Below are positions 36,682 to 45,662 of a stretch of 64,000 bases of DNA, in pieces. Source of the stretch: Micromonospora sp. WMMA1947 (GTDB lineage: Bacteria > Actinomycetota > Actinomycetes > Mycobacteriales > Micromonosporaceae); assembly GCF_027497355.1 (NCBI RefSeq), contig NZ_CP114909.1:2728001-2792000 (forward strand), written 5' to 3'. Below the pieces are notes generated by a model. The model ran no database searches, was not told the DNA's origin, and saw nothing but the letters and a program-made list of their open reading frames with translations. Position 1 is the first letter of the stretch. Every line of letters starts with the position of its first letter. The translations under genes and the position numbers were made by a program.

Positions 36682-38364
36682 ATGCGTTACGACGTGCTCG
36701 TCATCGGTTCCGGGTTCGGCGGCAGCGTCACCGCGCTCCGGCTGGCCGAGAAGGGCTATACGGTGGGCGTCCTGGAGGCGGGACGGCGCTTCGCCGACGA
36801 CGAGTTCCCGCGTACGTCCTGGCGGGCGCGACGGTTCCTCTGGGCGCCCCGGCTCGGCTGCTTCGGGCTCCAGCGGATCACGCTGCTGCGCTCGGCCGAC
36901 CGCAAGGCCGGCGGCGGCGTGCTCGTGCTCTCCGGCGCCGGGGTGGGCGGCGGCTCGCTGGTCTACGCGAACACGCTCTACGAGCCGCTCGACGCGTTCT
37001 ACGCCGACCCGCAGTGGCGCGACATCACCGACTGGCGCGACGAACTGGCCCGCCACTACGACCAGGCGAAGCGGATGCTCGGCGTCACCACGTACCCGAT
37101 CGACACCCGCGCGGACCGGGCCGTCCGCGCGGTGGCCGAGCGGATGGGGGTGGCGCACACCTACCACCCGACGCCGGTCGGCGTGCACATCGGGCGGCCC
37201 GGCGAGCGGGTGGCCGACCCGTACTTCGGCGGGGCCGGCCCGGACCGCACCGGGTGCAGCCACTGCGGGTCGTGCATGACCGGCTGCCGGCACGGCGCCA
37301 AGAACACGCTCGTGAAGAACTACCTCTGGCTGGCCGAGCGGCTCGGCGTGCAGGTGCACCCGCTGACCACCGTGACCGCCGTCCGCCCCGACCCGGCCGG
37401 CGGCTACGCGGTGCACACCGAACGCACCGGCGCCTGGCTGCGCAAGCGGCGCGAGGTGATCCACGCCGACCAGGTGGTCTTCGCGGCCGGCGCGCTCGGC
37501 ACCCAGCGGCTGCTGCACGAGATGAAGGCGACCGGCGCGCTGCCGGCGCTCTCGCCCCGCCTCGGCGAGCTGACCCGCACCAACTCCGAGGCCATCCTCG
37601 GCGCCTCGGTGGCGCCCGGCGCGGCCCGGAAGCGCGGCCTCGACTTCACCGAGGGGGTGGCGATCACCAGCTCGTTCCACCCCGACCCGCAGACCCACAT
37701 CGAGCCGGTCCGGTACGGCAAGGGCTCCAACGCGATGGGCCTGCTCCAGTCGCTGCTCGTCGACGGCGGTCCCCGCCGCGCCCGGCGCTGGCTGGGCAGC
37801 ATCGTCCGGCAGCCCCTGCTGGCGGCGCGGATGCTGTCGGTGCGCCGGTGGTCCGAGCGCACCGTTATCGCGCTCGTCATGCAGTCGGTCGACAACTCGC
37901 TGACCACCCGCTACCGCCGGGGCCGGCTGGTCTCCGGCCCCGGCCACGGCGCGCCCAACCCGACCTGGATCCCGGCCGGCAACACGGCGGCCCGGCTGCT
38001 CGCCGAGGAGATCGGCGGCACCCCGGGTGGTGCGGTCACCGAGCCGTTCAACATTCCGGTGACCGCGCACATCCTCGGCGGCGCGGTCATCGGCGCCACC
38101 CCGGACGAGGGCGTGATCGACCCCTGGCACCGGGTGTACGGCCACCCGGGGCTGCACGTGGTGGACGGCGCGGCGGTCTCGGCGAACCTGGGCGTCAACC
38201 CGTCGCTGACGATCACCGCGCAGGCCGAGCGGGCCATGTCGTACTGGCCGAACAAGGGCGAGGCGGACCCACGTCCGGCGCTCGGGTCGGCGTACACCCG
38301 GGTGGCGCCGGTCCCGCCGCGGCGCCCGGCCGTCCCCCCGCACGCCCCCGCCGCCCTGCGGTGA
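36682..38364 (+). CDS. GMC-family oxidoreductase, ChoD-like
   Basis: A 560-residue FAD enzyme. The dinucleotide-binding motif GSGFGGSV is at residues 9-16, and the C-terminal GMC signature region contains HILGGAVIG and NPSLTITAQAERA. A cysteine-rich loop HCGSCMTGCRHGAKN (about 194-208) is typical of this subgroup. The gene lies between guaB3 and guaA, where M. tuberculosis has choD (annotated as cholesterol oxidase). Steroid or other alcohol oxidation is likely, but the substrate is not proven. No signal peptide. A dispersed repeat abuts the stop codon. Confidence 0.85.
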   Translation: MRYDVLVIGSGFGGSVTALRLAEKGYTVGVLEAGRRFADDEFPRTSWRARRFLWAPRLGCFGLQRITLLRSADRKAGGGVLVLSGAGVGGGSLVYANTLYEPLDAFYADPQWRDITDWRDELARHYDQAKRMLGVTTYPIDTRADRAVRAVAERMGVAHTYHPTPVGVHIGRPGERVADPYFGGAGPDRTGCSHCGSCMTGCRHGAKNTLVKNYLWLAERLGVQVHPLTTVTAVRPDPAGGYAVHTERTGAWLRKRREVIHADQVVFAAGALGTQRLLHEMKATGALPALSPRLGELTRTNSEAILGASVAPGAARKRGLDFTEGVAITSSFHPDPQTHIEPVRYGKGSNAMGLLQSLLVDGGPRRARRWLGSIVRQPLLAARMLSVRRWSERTVIALVMQSVDNSLTTRYRRGRLVSGPGHGAPNPTWIPAGNTAARLLAEEIGGTPGGAVTEPFNIPVTAHILGGAVIGATPDEGVIDPWHRVYGHPGLHVVDGAAVSANLGVNPSLTITAQAERAMSYWPNKGEADPRPALGSAYTRVAPVPPRRPAVPPHAPAALR

Positions 38365-38413
38365 AAGGAAGGGCCCCTTCTTAACGCCTCCGGTAGAGGA
38401 AGGGCCCCTTGTT
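38365..38413. repeat. Dispersed hairpin repeat, copy B
   Basis: Two hairpins of the type AGGAAGGGCCCCTTCTT (38366-38382 and 38397-38413) are joined by a short spacer. Bases 38365-38396 are identical to 22475-22506 on the other strand. Immediately after the oxidoreductase stop it could act as its terminator. Confidence 0.75.
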
Positions 38414-38469
38414 AACACATTCACCCCGCCACACCGCCGGGGCGCGTCCGGCGGCCCGGTGACTGTCGG

Positions 38470-38475
38470 TAGGCT
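38470..38475 (+). promoter_or_regulatory. guaA promoter -10 (leaderless)
   Basis: TAGGCT 8 bp before the ATG at 38484, with no SD motif in between. Confidence 0.5.
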
Positions 38476-38483
38476 TTGCGCAC

Positions 38484-40040
<1,557 letters not shown>

Positions 40041-40046
40041 CGCCGC

Positions 40047-40388
40047 TCAGGCCGCGGGCGGCGTCTGCGGTCCGGCCCCGGGCTGCGGGGTAGCCGGCGG
40101 GACCGGTGCCGCCGGCGGGACCGGCGGCCACCCGGGCGCGGTGCCCGGCGGGTGCGGCCATGCGGGCGCGCCGGCCGGCTCCTCGGGCATCAGGAACCAC
40201 ATGATCGGGTACGCGAGCGCGGCGAGCCCGCCGGTGAGCACCGTGGCGGTCGCGAAGATCACCCGGATCAGCGTGGGGTCGGCGGCGAAGTAGCGGCCGA
40301 GGCCGCTCGCCACACCGGCGATCATGCGGTCGCTGACAGGCCGGCGGAGCTGCTTGTACGGGGCCTGGGAGGGGTTCGGGAAGGTCAT
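40047..40388 (-). CDS. PspC-domain membrane protein
   Basis: A 113-residue protein with one PspC domain (RRPVSDRMIAGVASGLGRYFAADPTLIRVIF), a transmembrane segment (TATVLTGGLAALAYPIMWFLM) and a Pro/Gly-rich tail. PspC proteins sense or respond to envelope stress. It is convergent with guaA (6 bp between stops). The ATG at 40388 lies divergent from the first Nudix gene. Confidence 0.88.
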   Translation of the reverse strand: MTFPNPSQAPYKQLRRPVSDRMIAGVASGLGRYFAADPTLIRVIFATATVLTGGLAALAYPIMWFLMPEEPAGAPAWPHPPGTAPGWPPVPPAAPVPPATPQPGAGPQTPPAA

Positions 40389-40532
40389 GTGTCAACGGTC
40401 CCGCGCGCTGCGGCGGTCGACCTCGGTGACCGCCCGGACGGCTACCCTGATCCGTCCCTGAGGCGCCAGCCAAGAGTCAGGAATCCGACTCTTTTCGATG
40501 TCGGTAACCCGCTCCGGGGAGAATTTGCTCCC

Positions 40533-41480
40533 GTGACCACCTCGCTGGAGCCGCTCCGCAGGATCGCGGCATACGCAGTTTGTGCTGATTCAAACGGCCG
40601 AGTGTTGCTGGTCCGCGCATCGGAGCGCTCCGGCACCCCCGGCACCTGGTCGCTCCCCGGAGGAGCGGTCGACCACGGTGAGGACCCCAAACACACAGTC
40701 GTCCGGGAGACCGCGGCCGAGACCGGGCTCTCGGTGGCGGTCGCCGGCCTCCAGGACGTGCTCGCCGACATGCGGGCGCTACCCGAGCGGCGCATCACGA
40801 TCCACACCGACCGGCTCCTCTACACCGTGTCGGTCCGTGGTGGGACGCTCACCGAGCGGGTCGACCGGCCGACCGACCTGGCCCGCTGGTTCACCCTCGA
40901 CGAGGCCCGGGAGCTTCCGCTGCGGTCGTTCACCGCACGCGCCCTGGGCCTGCCCACCTCCACCGACGACATCGTGCCGGAGGAGGTGCCCGAGTTCCCC
41001 TCGTTCTACGCCGTCCCCGGCCCGGACGGGCTGCACCGGGCGCAGCGCTTCGCCGCGTACGCGGTGGTGACCGACCCGGACGAGCGCGTCCTGCTGACCC
41101 GGGTGTCCGACGGCTACCCGGGCGCCGGCTGCTGGCACCTGCCCGGCGGCGGCACCGACTACGGCGAGCAGCCGGGCGCGGCGCTGATCCGGGAACTGGT
41201 CGAGGAGACCGGCCAGACCGGCCGCCTGGTCGAGCTGCTCGGGGTGGCCAGCCACCGGGACGCCGCCTCGCTCGGCCCGGAGGGCTACCCGATCGACTGG
41301 CACGGCGTACGCGCCTTCTACCGGGTGGTCGTCGACCAGCCCGCGCCGCCCACCGTGGCCGACGTCGGCGGCTCCACCTGCGAGGCCCGCTGGTTCCGCC
41401 GCGACGAACTCGGCGCCCTCCCCACCGACCGCCTCACCGAGGTGACGGCCGAGGCAGTCCAGGCCGCCCACCTTCTCTGA
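40533..41480 (+). CDS. Double-Nudix-domain hydrolase, copy 1
   Basis: A 315-residue protein with two Nudix domains. The first box (GGAVDHGEDPKHTVVRETAAE) has an Ala in place of the first Glu of the EE pair and may be weak. The second (GGGTDYGEQPGAALIRELVE, then ETGQ) is intact. Nudix enzymes hydrolyse nucleoside diphosphates linked to other groups; the substrate is unknown. The GTG at 40533 matches the start of conserved sequence (TTSLEPLRRIAAYAV). Similar to the gene at 41592, so probably a duplication. Confidence 0.82.
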   Translation: MTTSLEPLRRIAAYAVCADSNGRVLLVRASERSGTPGTWSLPGGAVDHGEDPKHTVVRETAAETGLSVAVAGLQDVLADMRALPERRITIHTDRLLYTVSVRGGTLTERVDRPTDLARWFTLDEARELPLRSFTARALGLPTSTDDIVPEEVPEFPSFYAVPGPDGLHRAQRFAAYAVVTDPDERVLLTRVSDGYPGAGCWHLPGGGTDYGEQPGAALIRELVEETGQTGRLVELLGVASHRDAASLGPEGYPIDWHGVRAFYRVVVDQPAPPTVADVGGSTCEARWFRRDELGALPTDRLTEVTAEAVQAAHLL

Positions 41481-41490
41481 CCCGCACCCC

Positions 41491-41580
41491 CGAGCGCCCC
41501 ACCCGGCGATCATGAGGTTGACGGCGGGAAATGTCCGCCTCGGTACCGCTAACCTCATGATCGACGGAGTGGGGCGCTCG
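41491..41580. repeat. 90-bp nested inverted repeat between Nudix genes
   Basis: Outer arms CGAGCGCCCCA (41491-41501) and TGGGGCGCTCG (41570-41580), and inner arms CGATCATGAGGTT (41507-41519) and AACCTCATGATCG (41551-41563), have nearly the same centre. It is either a terminator or a dispersed palindromic element. Confidence 0.65.
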
Positions 41581-41591
41581 GGTGCGGGGGA

Positions 41592-42512
41592 GTGGTGCGG
41601 GTGGAACAGCGGCGGCGGGTCGGGGCCTACGGGGTGCTGCGGGACTCCGACGGGCGGGTGCTGCTGGCGCGCGGCTCGGCGAAGTGCCCGTACCCGGGGG
41701 TGTGGCAGCTGCCCGGCGGCAGCGTCGCGCACGCGGAGCACCCGGCCGACGCGGTGGTCCGCGAGTTCGCCGAGGAGACCGGGCTGACCGTCGCGCCCGG
41801 CGCGATCCGGGCCGCGGTGGCCGACGTGGCCGCGTTCGCCGACCTGGGGATCGCGCTGCACACCGACCGGTTGATCTTCGAGGTCGAGGAGCGGGGCGGG
41901 CGGCTGCGGCCCGAGCCGGCCGGCGGCACCGACGAGGTGGGCTGGTTCACCCCGCAGGAGGCCGCGAGTCTCCCGCTGATGCCGTTCACCGCCGAACTGC
42001 TCGGCCTGCCGGTGACGCCGCTGCCGGCCGACCTGCCCCGAGGACTGCCCGTCGACCCGGCTGGGCGCTCCGCCGACCGGCGGCAGCGCTTCGCCGCGTA
42101 CGGGCTGGTCACCGACCCCGCCGACCGGGTGCTGCTCACCATGATCGCCGACGGGTACCCGGGCGCGGGTCGCTGGCACCTGCCCGGCGGTGGCACCGAC
42201 CACGGCGAGCAGCCGGCCGCCGGGCTGCTGCGCGAGCTGGTCGAGGAGGCCGGACAGCTGGGCCGGGTGGTCGACCTGATCGCCGTGGACAACCTGCACA
42301 ACCCGGCCGCGCTCGGCCCGGAGGGCCGCCCGCTGGACTGGCACGGCGTCCGGGTGATCTACCGGGTACGCGTGGACGCGCCGACCGACGCGGTGGTGAC
42401 CGAGCTGGCCGGCGGCTCCACCGCGCGGGCCGCCTGGTTCGCGCCGGAGCAGGTCACGGGCCTGCCGATGACCGACGTCGCCGCCCGCGCCACCGTCCGG
42501 CGGGTGAGCTGA
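41592..42512 (+). CDS. Double-Nudix-domain hydrolase, copy 2
   Basis: A 306-residue protein with two Nudix boxes: GGSVAHAEHPADAVVREFAE-ETGL and GGGTDHGEQPAAGLLRELVE-EAGQ. Both match GX5EX7REUXEEXGU well. The overall layout, including LHTDRLIFEV and the PEGRPLDWHGVRVIYRV strand, parallels copy 1. GTG starts at 41592, 41595 and 41601 are all possible after a GGGGGAG SD. It has no close partner gene, and the substrate is unknown. Confidence 0.82.
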   Translation: MVRVEQRRRVGAYGVLRDSDGRVLLARGSAKCPYPGVWQLPGGSVAHAEHPADAVVREFAEETGLTVAPGAIRAAVADVAAFADLGIALHTDRLIFEVEERGGRLRPEPAGGTDEVGWFTPQEAASLPLMPFTAELLGLPVTPLPADLPRGLPVDPAGRSADRRQRFAAYGLVTDPADRVLLTMIADGYPGAGRWHLPGGGTDHGEQPAAGLLRELVEEAGQLGRVVDLIAVDNLHNPAALGPEGRPLDWHGVRVIYRVRVDAPTDAVVTELAGGSTARAAWFAPEQVTGLPMTDVAARATVRRVS

Positions 42513-42534
42513 ATCGCTCGCCGAGCCGCCCTGG

Positions 42535-42782
42535 TTGACCTCCGGTACAGTCAGGAGTAGGGCCGACCGACGAAAACGGGCGTTGAGCCCCGAGGTGGGA
42601 ATGAATGGGCGGTTCGCGCGGTTAAGGGAGATATAAGTACCGCCGGCAGCTATCGCCAAGCCCTAGTCCCCTGTGCAATGGTGTACTCCGCAAAAGGGCT
42701 GCCGGACCCGAAAGGTCCGGCACGAGACAGCCGGACACCCGCCCCACCGTGGGCGGCAAGCCGATCCGGTGATGGAGGAAAC
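42535..42782 (+). promoter_or_regulatory. pssA promoter and structured leader (candidate cis-regulatory RNA)
   Basis: TTGACC (42535-42540) and TAGGGC (42558-42563) are 17 bp apart. The leader of about 210 nt holds four helices. P1 pairs CCGGCAGC 42643-42650 with 42698-42705. P2 pairs GCCGGACC 42701-42708 with 42714-42721. P3 pairs GTCCGGC 42715-42721 with 42730-42736. P4 pairs CCGCCC 42739-42744 with 42751-42756. P1 and P2, and P2 and P3, are mutually exclusive. The SD (GGAGG) of pssA follows P4. It matches no riboswitch class I can recall. Confidence 0.45.
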
Positions 42783-43772
42783 GTGCCGAGAGCCCCATGG
42801 CGCCGGCGTCGTACGACTGACAGTCCGCGCCCCGCAGGGCGTCGCTGGGCGGGCAGGTTGCGCCGCAGCAGTACGTTCGCCCGCCAGGTGCTGCTGGTCC
42901 GAGTGGGCCGCCGGGACGGCGCGACCGTCTCGGGGACCGACCGGGTCACCCCCGACCACCGTTACGCCGACCGCCAGCGCCTGCGCTACGGCCGGCTCGA
43001 CACCGACATCGAGACCGTGCGCCCGATCAGCCCGGCGCTCGCACCGGCCGCCCCGGTCGACGACGAGTCTCCGGCGATGGCGATCCCGCTGCTGCCGGGT
43101 GAGCGCACCGCCGCCCGCCGGGCCAAGTTCGCGCTCGTCAACGCGTGCACGCTGAGCAGCCTCATGCTCGGCATGCTGGCCATCTTCCTGGCCATGCGCG
43201 GTGACGTGCAGATCGCCGCGATCTGCCTGATCGCGTGCGTCGCGTTCGACGGCCTCGACGGCGCGCTGGCCCGCAAGCTCGGTGTGGCCAGCCCGTTCGG
43301 CGCGCAGATGGACTCGCTCGCCGACATGTGCTCGTTCGGCCTCGCCGCGCCGGTCGTGGTCTACGCCTCGCTCGCCGGTTCGGTGCCCCCGGCCGCCGCC
43401 GCGGTCTCCTGCGCGCTCGTCGCCGCGTGCGCCGCGATCCGGCTCGCCCGGTTCAACGTCTCGCCGAAGGACGGCCGCTTCTTCTGCGGCGTGCCGACCA
43501 CGATGGCGGCAGCCGTGCTGGCCCTGACCGTGGCCATCGGCGTACCGGTCTCCGGCCTGATCATGGTGGCCGGCGTGGCGCTGCTCGCCTTCGCCATGGT
43601 GTCCAGCTTCCCGTACGCGAAGCTGGCCCGGCTGCTGAAGCTGCCGCCGTGGCTCTGGCTGGCCCCGGTGGTCGGCGCGCTCGTCGACATCCGGCTCACC
43701 TTCGCCCTCGTGGTGGTGGGCTACCTGGTCAGCGGGCCGCTGCTCTGGCTGCACCAGCGCCGTACCGCCTGA
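42783..43772 (+). CDS. pssA: CDP-diacylglycerol--serine O-phosphatidyltransferase
   Basis: A 329-residue membrane enzyme making phosphatidylserine. The CDP-alcohol phosphatidyltransferase motif is complete: D156, D159, G160, A163, R164, G173, D177 and D181. About eight hydrophobic helices start near residue 117. The first 110 residues are basic and probably disordered, unusually long for the family. The GTG at 42783 has GGAGG 5 nt upstream. psd, the next step in phosphatidylethanolamine synthesis, is the convergent neighbour. Confidence 0.92.
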   Translation: MPRAPWRRRRTTDSPRPAGRRWAGRLRRSSTFARQVLLVRVGRRDGATVSGTDRVTPDHRYADRQRLRYGRLDTDIETVRPISPALAPAAPVDDESPAMAIPLLPGERTAARRAKFALVNACTLSSLMLGMLAIFLAMRGDVQIAAICLIACVAFDGLDGALARKLGVASPFGAQMDSLADMCSFGLAAPVVVYASLAGSVPPAAAAVSCALVAACAAIRLARFNVSPKDGRFFCGVPTTMAAAVLALTVAIGVPVSGLIMVAGVALLAFAMVSSFPYAKLARLLKLPPWLWLAPVVGALVDIRLTFALVVVGYLVSGPLLWLHQRRTA

Positions 43773-43782
43773 CCCGGCAACG

Positions 43783-43818
43783 ACAGAAGGGGCGCCGCTG
43801 CAGCGGCGCCCCTTCTGT
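43783..43818. terminator. Perfect 36-bp palindromic terminator between pssA and psd
   Basis: ACAGAAGGGGCGCCGCTG followed directly by its reverse complement, located between the two convergent genes. Confidence 0.85.
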
Positions 43819-43832
43819 ATGTCCGGCGGCTG

Positions 43833-45080
43833 TCAGCGCCAGCGGGCGATCACCGTCGCGCCGCCGACCACCTTGTCGCCCGGCCCGACGAGCGGGTCCG
43901 CGGCGTCGGCCGGCAGGTAGACGTCGGTACGCGAGCCGAACCGGATCAGGCCGAATCGCTCGCCCCGGGCCAGCAGCGACCCGACGGGTGCCCGCTGCAC
44001 GATCCGGCGGGCGATCAGCCCGGTGCGCTGCGCCACCACGACGGTGCCGTGGTCGGTGTCCAGCACCGTGTACGCCGCCACGTTGTGCTCGGCGTCCGGC
44101 TTCATGGCGTTGACGAACCCGCCGTCGGCGACGAAGTAGTCGACCACCTTGCCGGCCACCGGGGCGCGGTTGACGTGCACGTCCAGCACCGACAGGAAGA
44201 CCGCGATCCGCAGCCACTCGCCGTCACCGAAGCGCTCGTCCTGGAGGCGCTGTACGGACAGCACCTGACCGTCCGCCGAGGCGACCACCGCCGACGGGTC
44301 CTCCGGTACGTCCCGCTCCGGGTCCCGGAAGAACGCGGCCACCGGCGCGGCGGCCAGCGCCGGCAGCAGCCAGAGCTTCGACTTCGGCCGGGCGGCCCGG
44401 GCCAGGGCGGCCAGGCCGAGCGTGATGCCGGCCGCGGCCACCCCGTTCGAGTCGATGTGCATGCCCCGGGTCAGCGGCACGCTCGACGGCCGGTACGCCG
44501 GGGACAGCGAGGCCGCGAGCGCGACCGGCGCCGGAGCGAACCGCAGGTGGTGCACGCGTACCGGCGGGGTGTTGCGCAGCACCAGATCGCTGCGGACGCC
44601 GTGCAGCACGCCCTGCCGGTCCAGCTCGCCGTCGGCGCCCTCGGTGCGGAACAGCGGCGCGGCGACGCTCAGCACCGCACCCTCGGCGAGGTACTTCGCC
44701 AGCCCGTCGATCGCGGTGCGCGCCTCGTCCGCGGTGCCGGTGAACGGCTCGGCGACGACCACCACCGCGGCGGCGTCGGCCTCGGCTAGGGTGTCGACCA
44801 CGCGTACCCGGTCGGCGACCCAGCGGCCCTGTGCGGTCACGTGTTCGCGCAGCGCGGCCGCCGCGGCGCCCTCCGCGGGCACCACGGTGAGCCGGTCGCC
44901 GGGCAGCAGCGCCTCGATCGCGGCGGCCAGCACCGCGGACTCCGGGGTCGCGCCGACCAGCAGGCCGGCCTTCGGGTCGTTACGCCGGGCGAATTCGCTG
45001 ACGAGCGTGCGGGCGGCGCGCTCGCCGATGCGGACCGCACCGGAGGGACCGGTGACGCGCACGGCGGGTGACTGGGTCAT
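43833..45080 (-). CDS. psd: Phosphatidylserine decarboxylase with N-terminal methyltransferase-like domain
   Basis: A 415-residue proenzyme. The C-terminal decarboxylase domain (about 205-415) has FFRDPER, the FLSVLDVHVNRAP core and the self-cleavage motif FGSR (381-384); cleavage before Ser383 would create the pyruvoyl group. Stand-alone bacterial enzymes of this short type are about 210-220 residues, so the first 200 residues are extra. They form a Rossmann-like region resembling small methyltransferases (GERAARTLVSEF, GLLVGATPESAVLAAAI), with a degenerate SAM loop. The ATG at 45080 has AGGAG upstream. It makes phosphatidylethanolamine. Confidence 0.88.
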   Translation of the reverse strand: MTQSPAVRVTGPSGAVRIGERAARTLVSEFARRNDPKAGLLVGATPESAVLAAAIEALLPGDRLTVVPAEGAAAAALREHVTAQGRWVADRVRVVDTLAEADAAAVVVVAEPFTGTADEARTAIDGLAKYLAEGAVLSVAAPLFRTEGADGELDRQGVLHGVRSDLVLRNTPPVRVHHLRFAPAPVALAASLSPAYRPSSVPLTRGMHIDSNGVAAAGITLGLAALARAARPKSKLWLLPALAAAPVAAFFRDPERDVPEDPSAVVASADGQVLSVQRLQDERFGDGEWLRIAVFLSVLDVHVNRAPVAGKVVDYFVADGGFVNAMKPDAEHNVAAYTVLDTDHGTVVVAQRTGLIARRIVQRAPVGSLLARGERFGLIRFGSRTDVYLPADAADPLVGPGDKVVGGATVIARWR

Positions 45081-45173
45081 GTCGGACGGGCTCCTGACGA
45101 GATAGCGAACGGACGGGGCGGCTCCGGCGACCCGACCGGCGGCTCCGGCATGGTCGGGGTGCGCGGGCCGGCC

Positions 45174-45194
45174 GGCGGAGGCGAGATCTCCGCC
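45174..45194 (-). terminator. Weak hairpin after the small membrane protein gene
   Basis: GGCGGAG and CTCCGCC pair around a 7-nt loop, 43 bp beyond the stop at 45237 and upstream of psd. Confidence 0.35.
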
Positions 45195-45236
45195 GACCAG
45201 CATAGGCCGCGTCCGAAGGGCGCCGCAGTGGCGCGG

Positions 45237-45662
45237 TCAGGCCGGATCCCCCGGCGTACGGCGTTCCGGAGCCGCCTCGCCGGCCGGTGGATCGAGCGCC
45301 GGCAGTTCACGGGTGGCCGGCTCCGCGGAGTCGGTGGTGGCCCGGGTGGCCCACTCGTCGGCGCCGTCGGTCGTCTTCGTGTCGGTGACCGCCTCCGCGT
45401 CGGCGGGAGTCTCCGCGCCGGCGGCCGGGGAGCCGTACGGTGCCGCGACAGTGACGTCCGGGGCGGGTTGTTCCGGCGCGCGGCCGGAGCGCAGCGCGCC
45501 GATCAGTCCGAGCAGGCCGATCAGCACCAGCCCGCCGGCCAGGAACCAGCCGACCGGAGGTACGGAGAGACCCAGGATCCGGGCCAGCAGCCACCAGACG
45601 GAGAGGCCGAGGAAGACGAGTCCGAAAGCGAACGACACGATGTCGGTACGGTGTGCCTTCAT
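45237..45662 (-). CDS. Small membrane protein of the Lia-like locus
   Basis: A 141-residue protein with two transmembrane helices (IVSFAFGLVFLGLSVWWLLARI and VGWFLAGGLVLIGLLGLIGAL) and a long acidic, Ala/Pro-rich cytoplasmic or extracellular tail. No named domain. The ATG at 45662 overlaps the stop of the LiaF-like gene (ATGA), so it is co-translated with it and probably acts in the same envelope response. Confidence 0.75.
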   Translation of the reverse strand: MKAHRTDIVSFAFGLVFLGLSVWWLLARILGLSVPPVGWFLAGGLVLIGLLGLIGALRSGRAPEQPAPDVTVAAPYGSPAAGAETPADAEAVTDTKTTDGADEWATRATTDSAEPATRELPALDPPAGEAAPERRTPGDPA

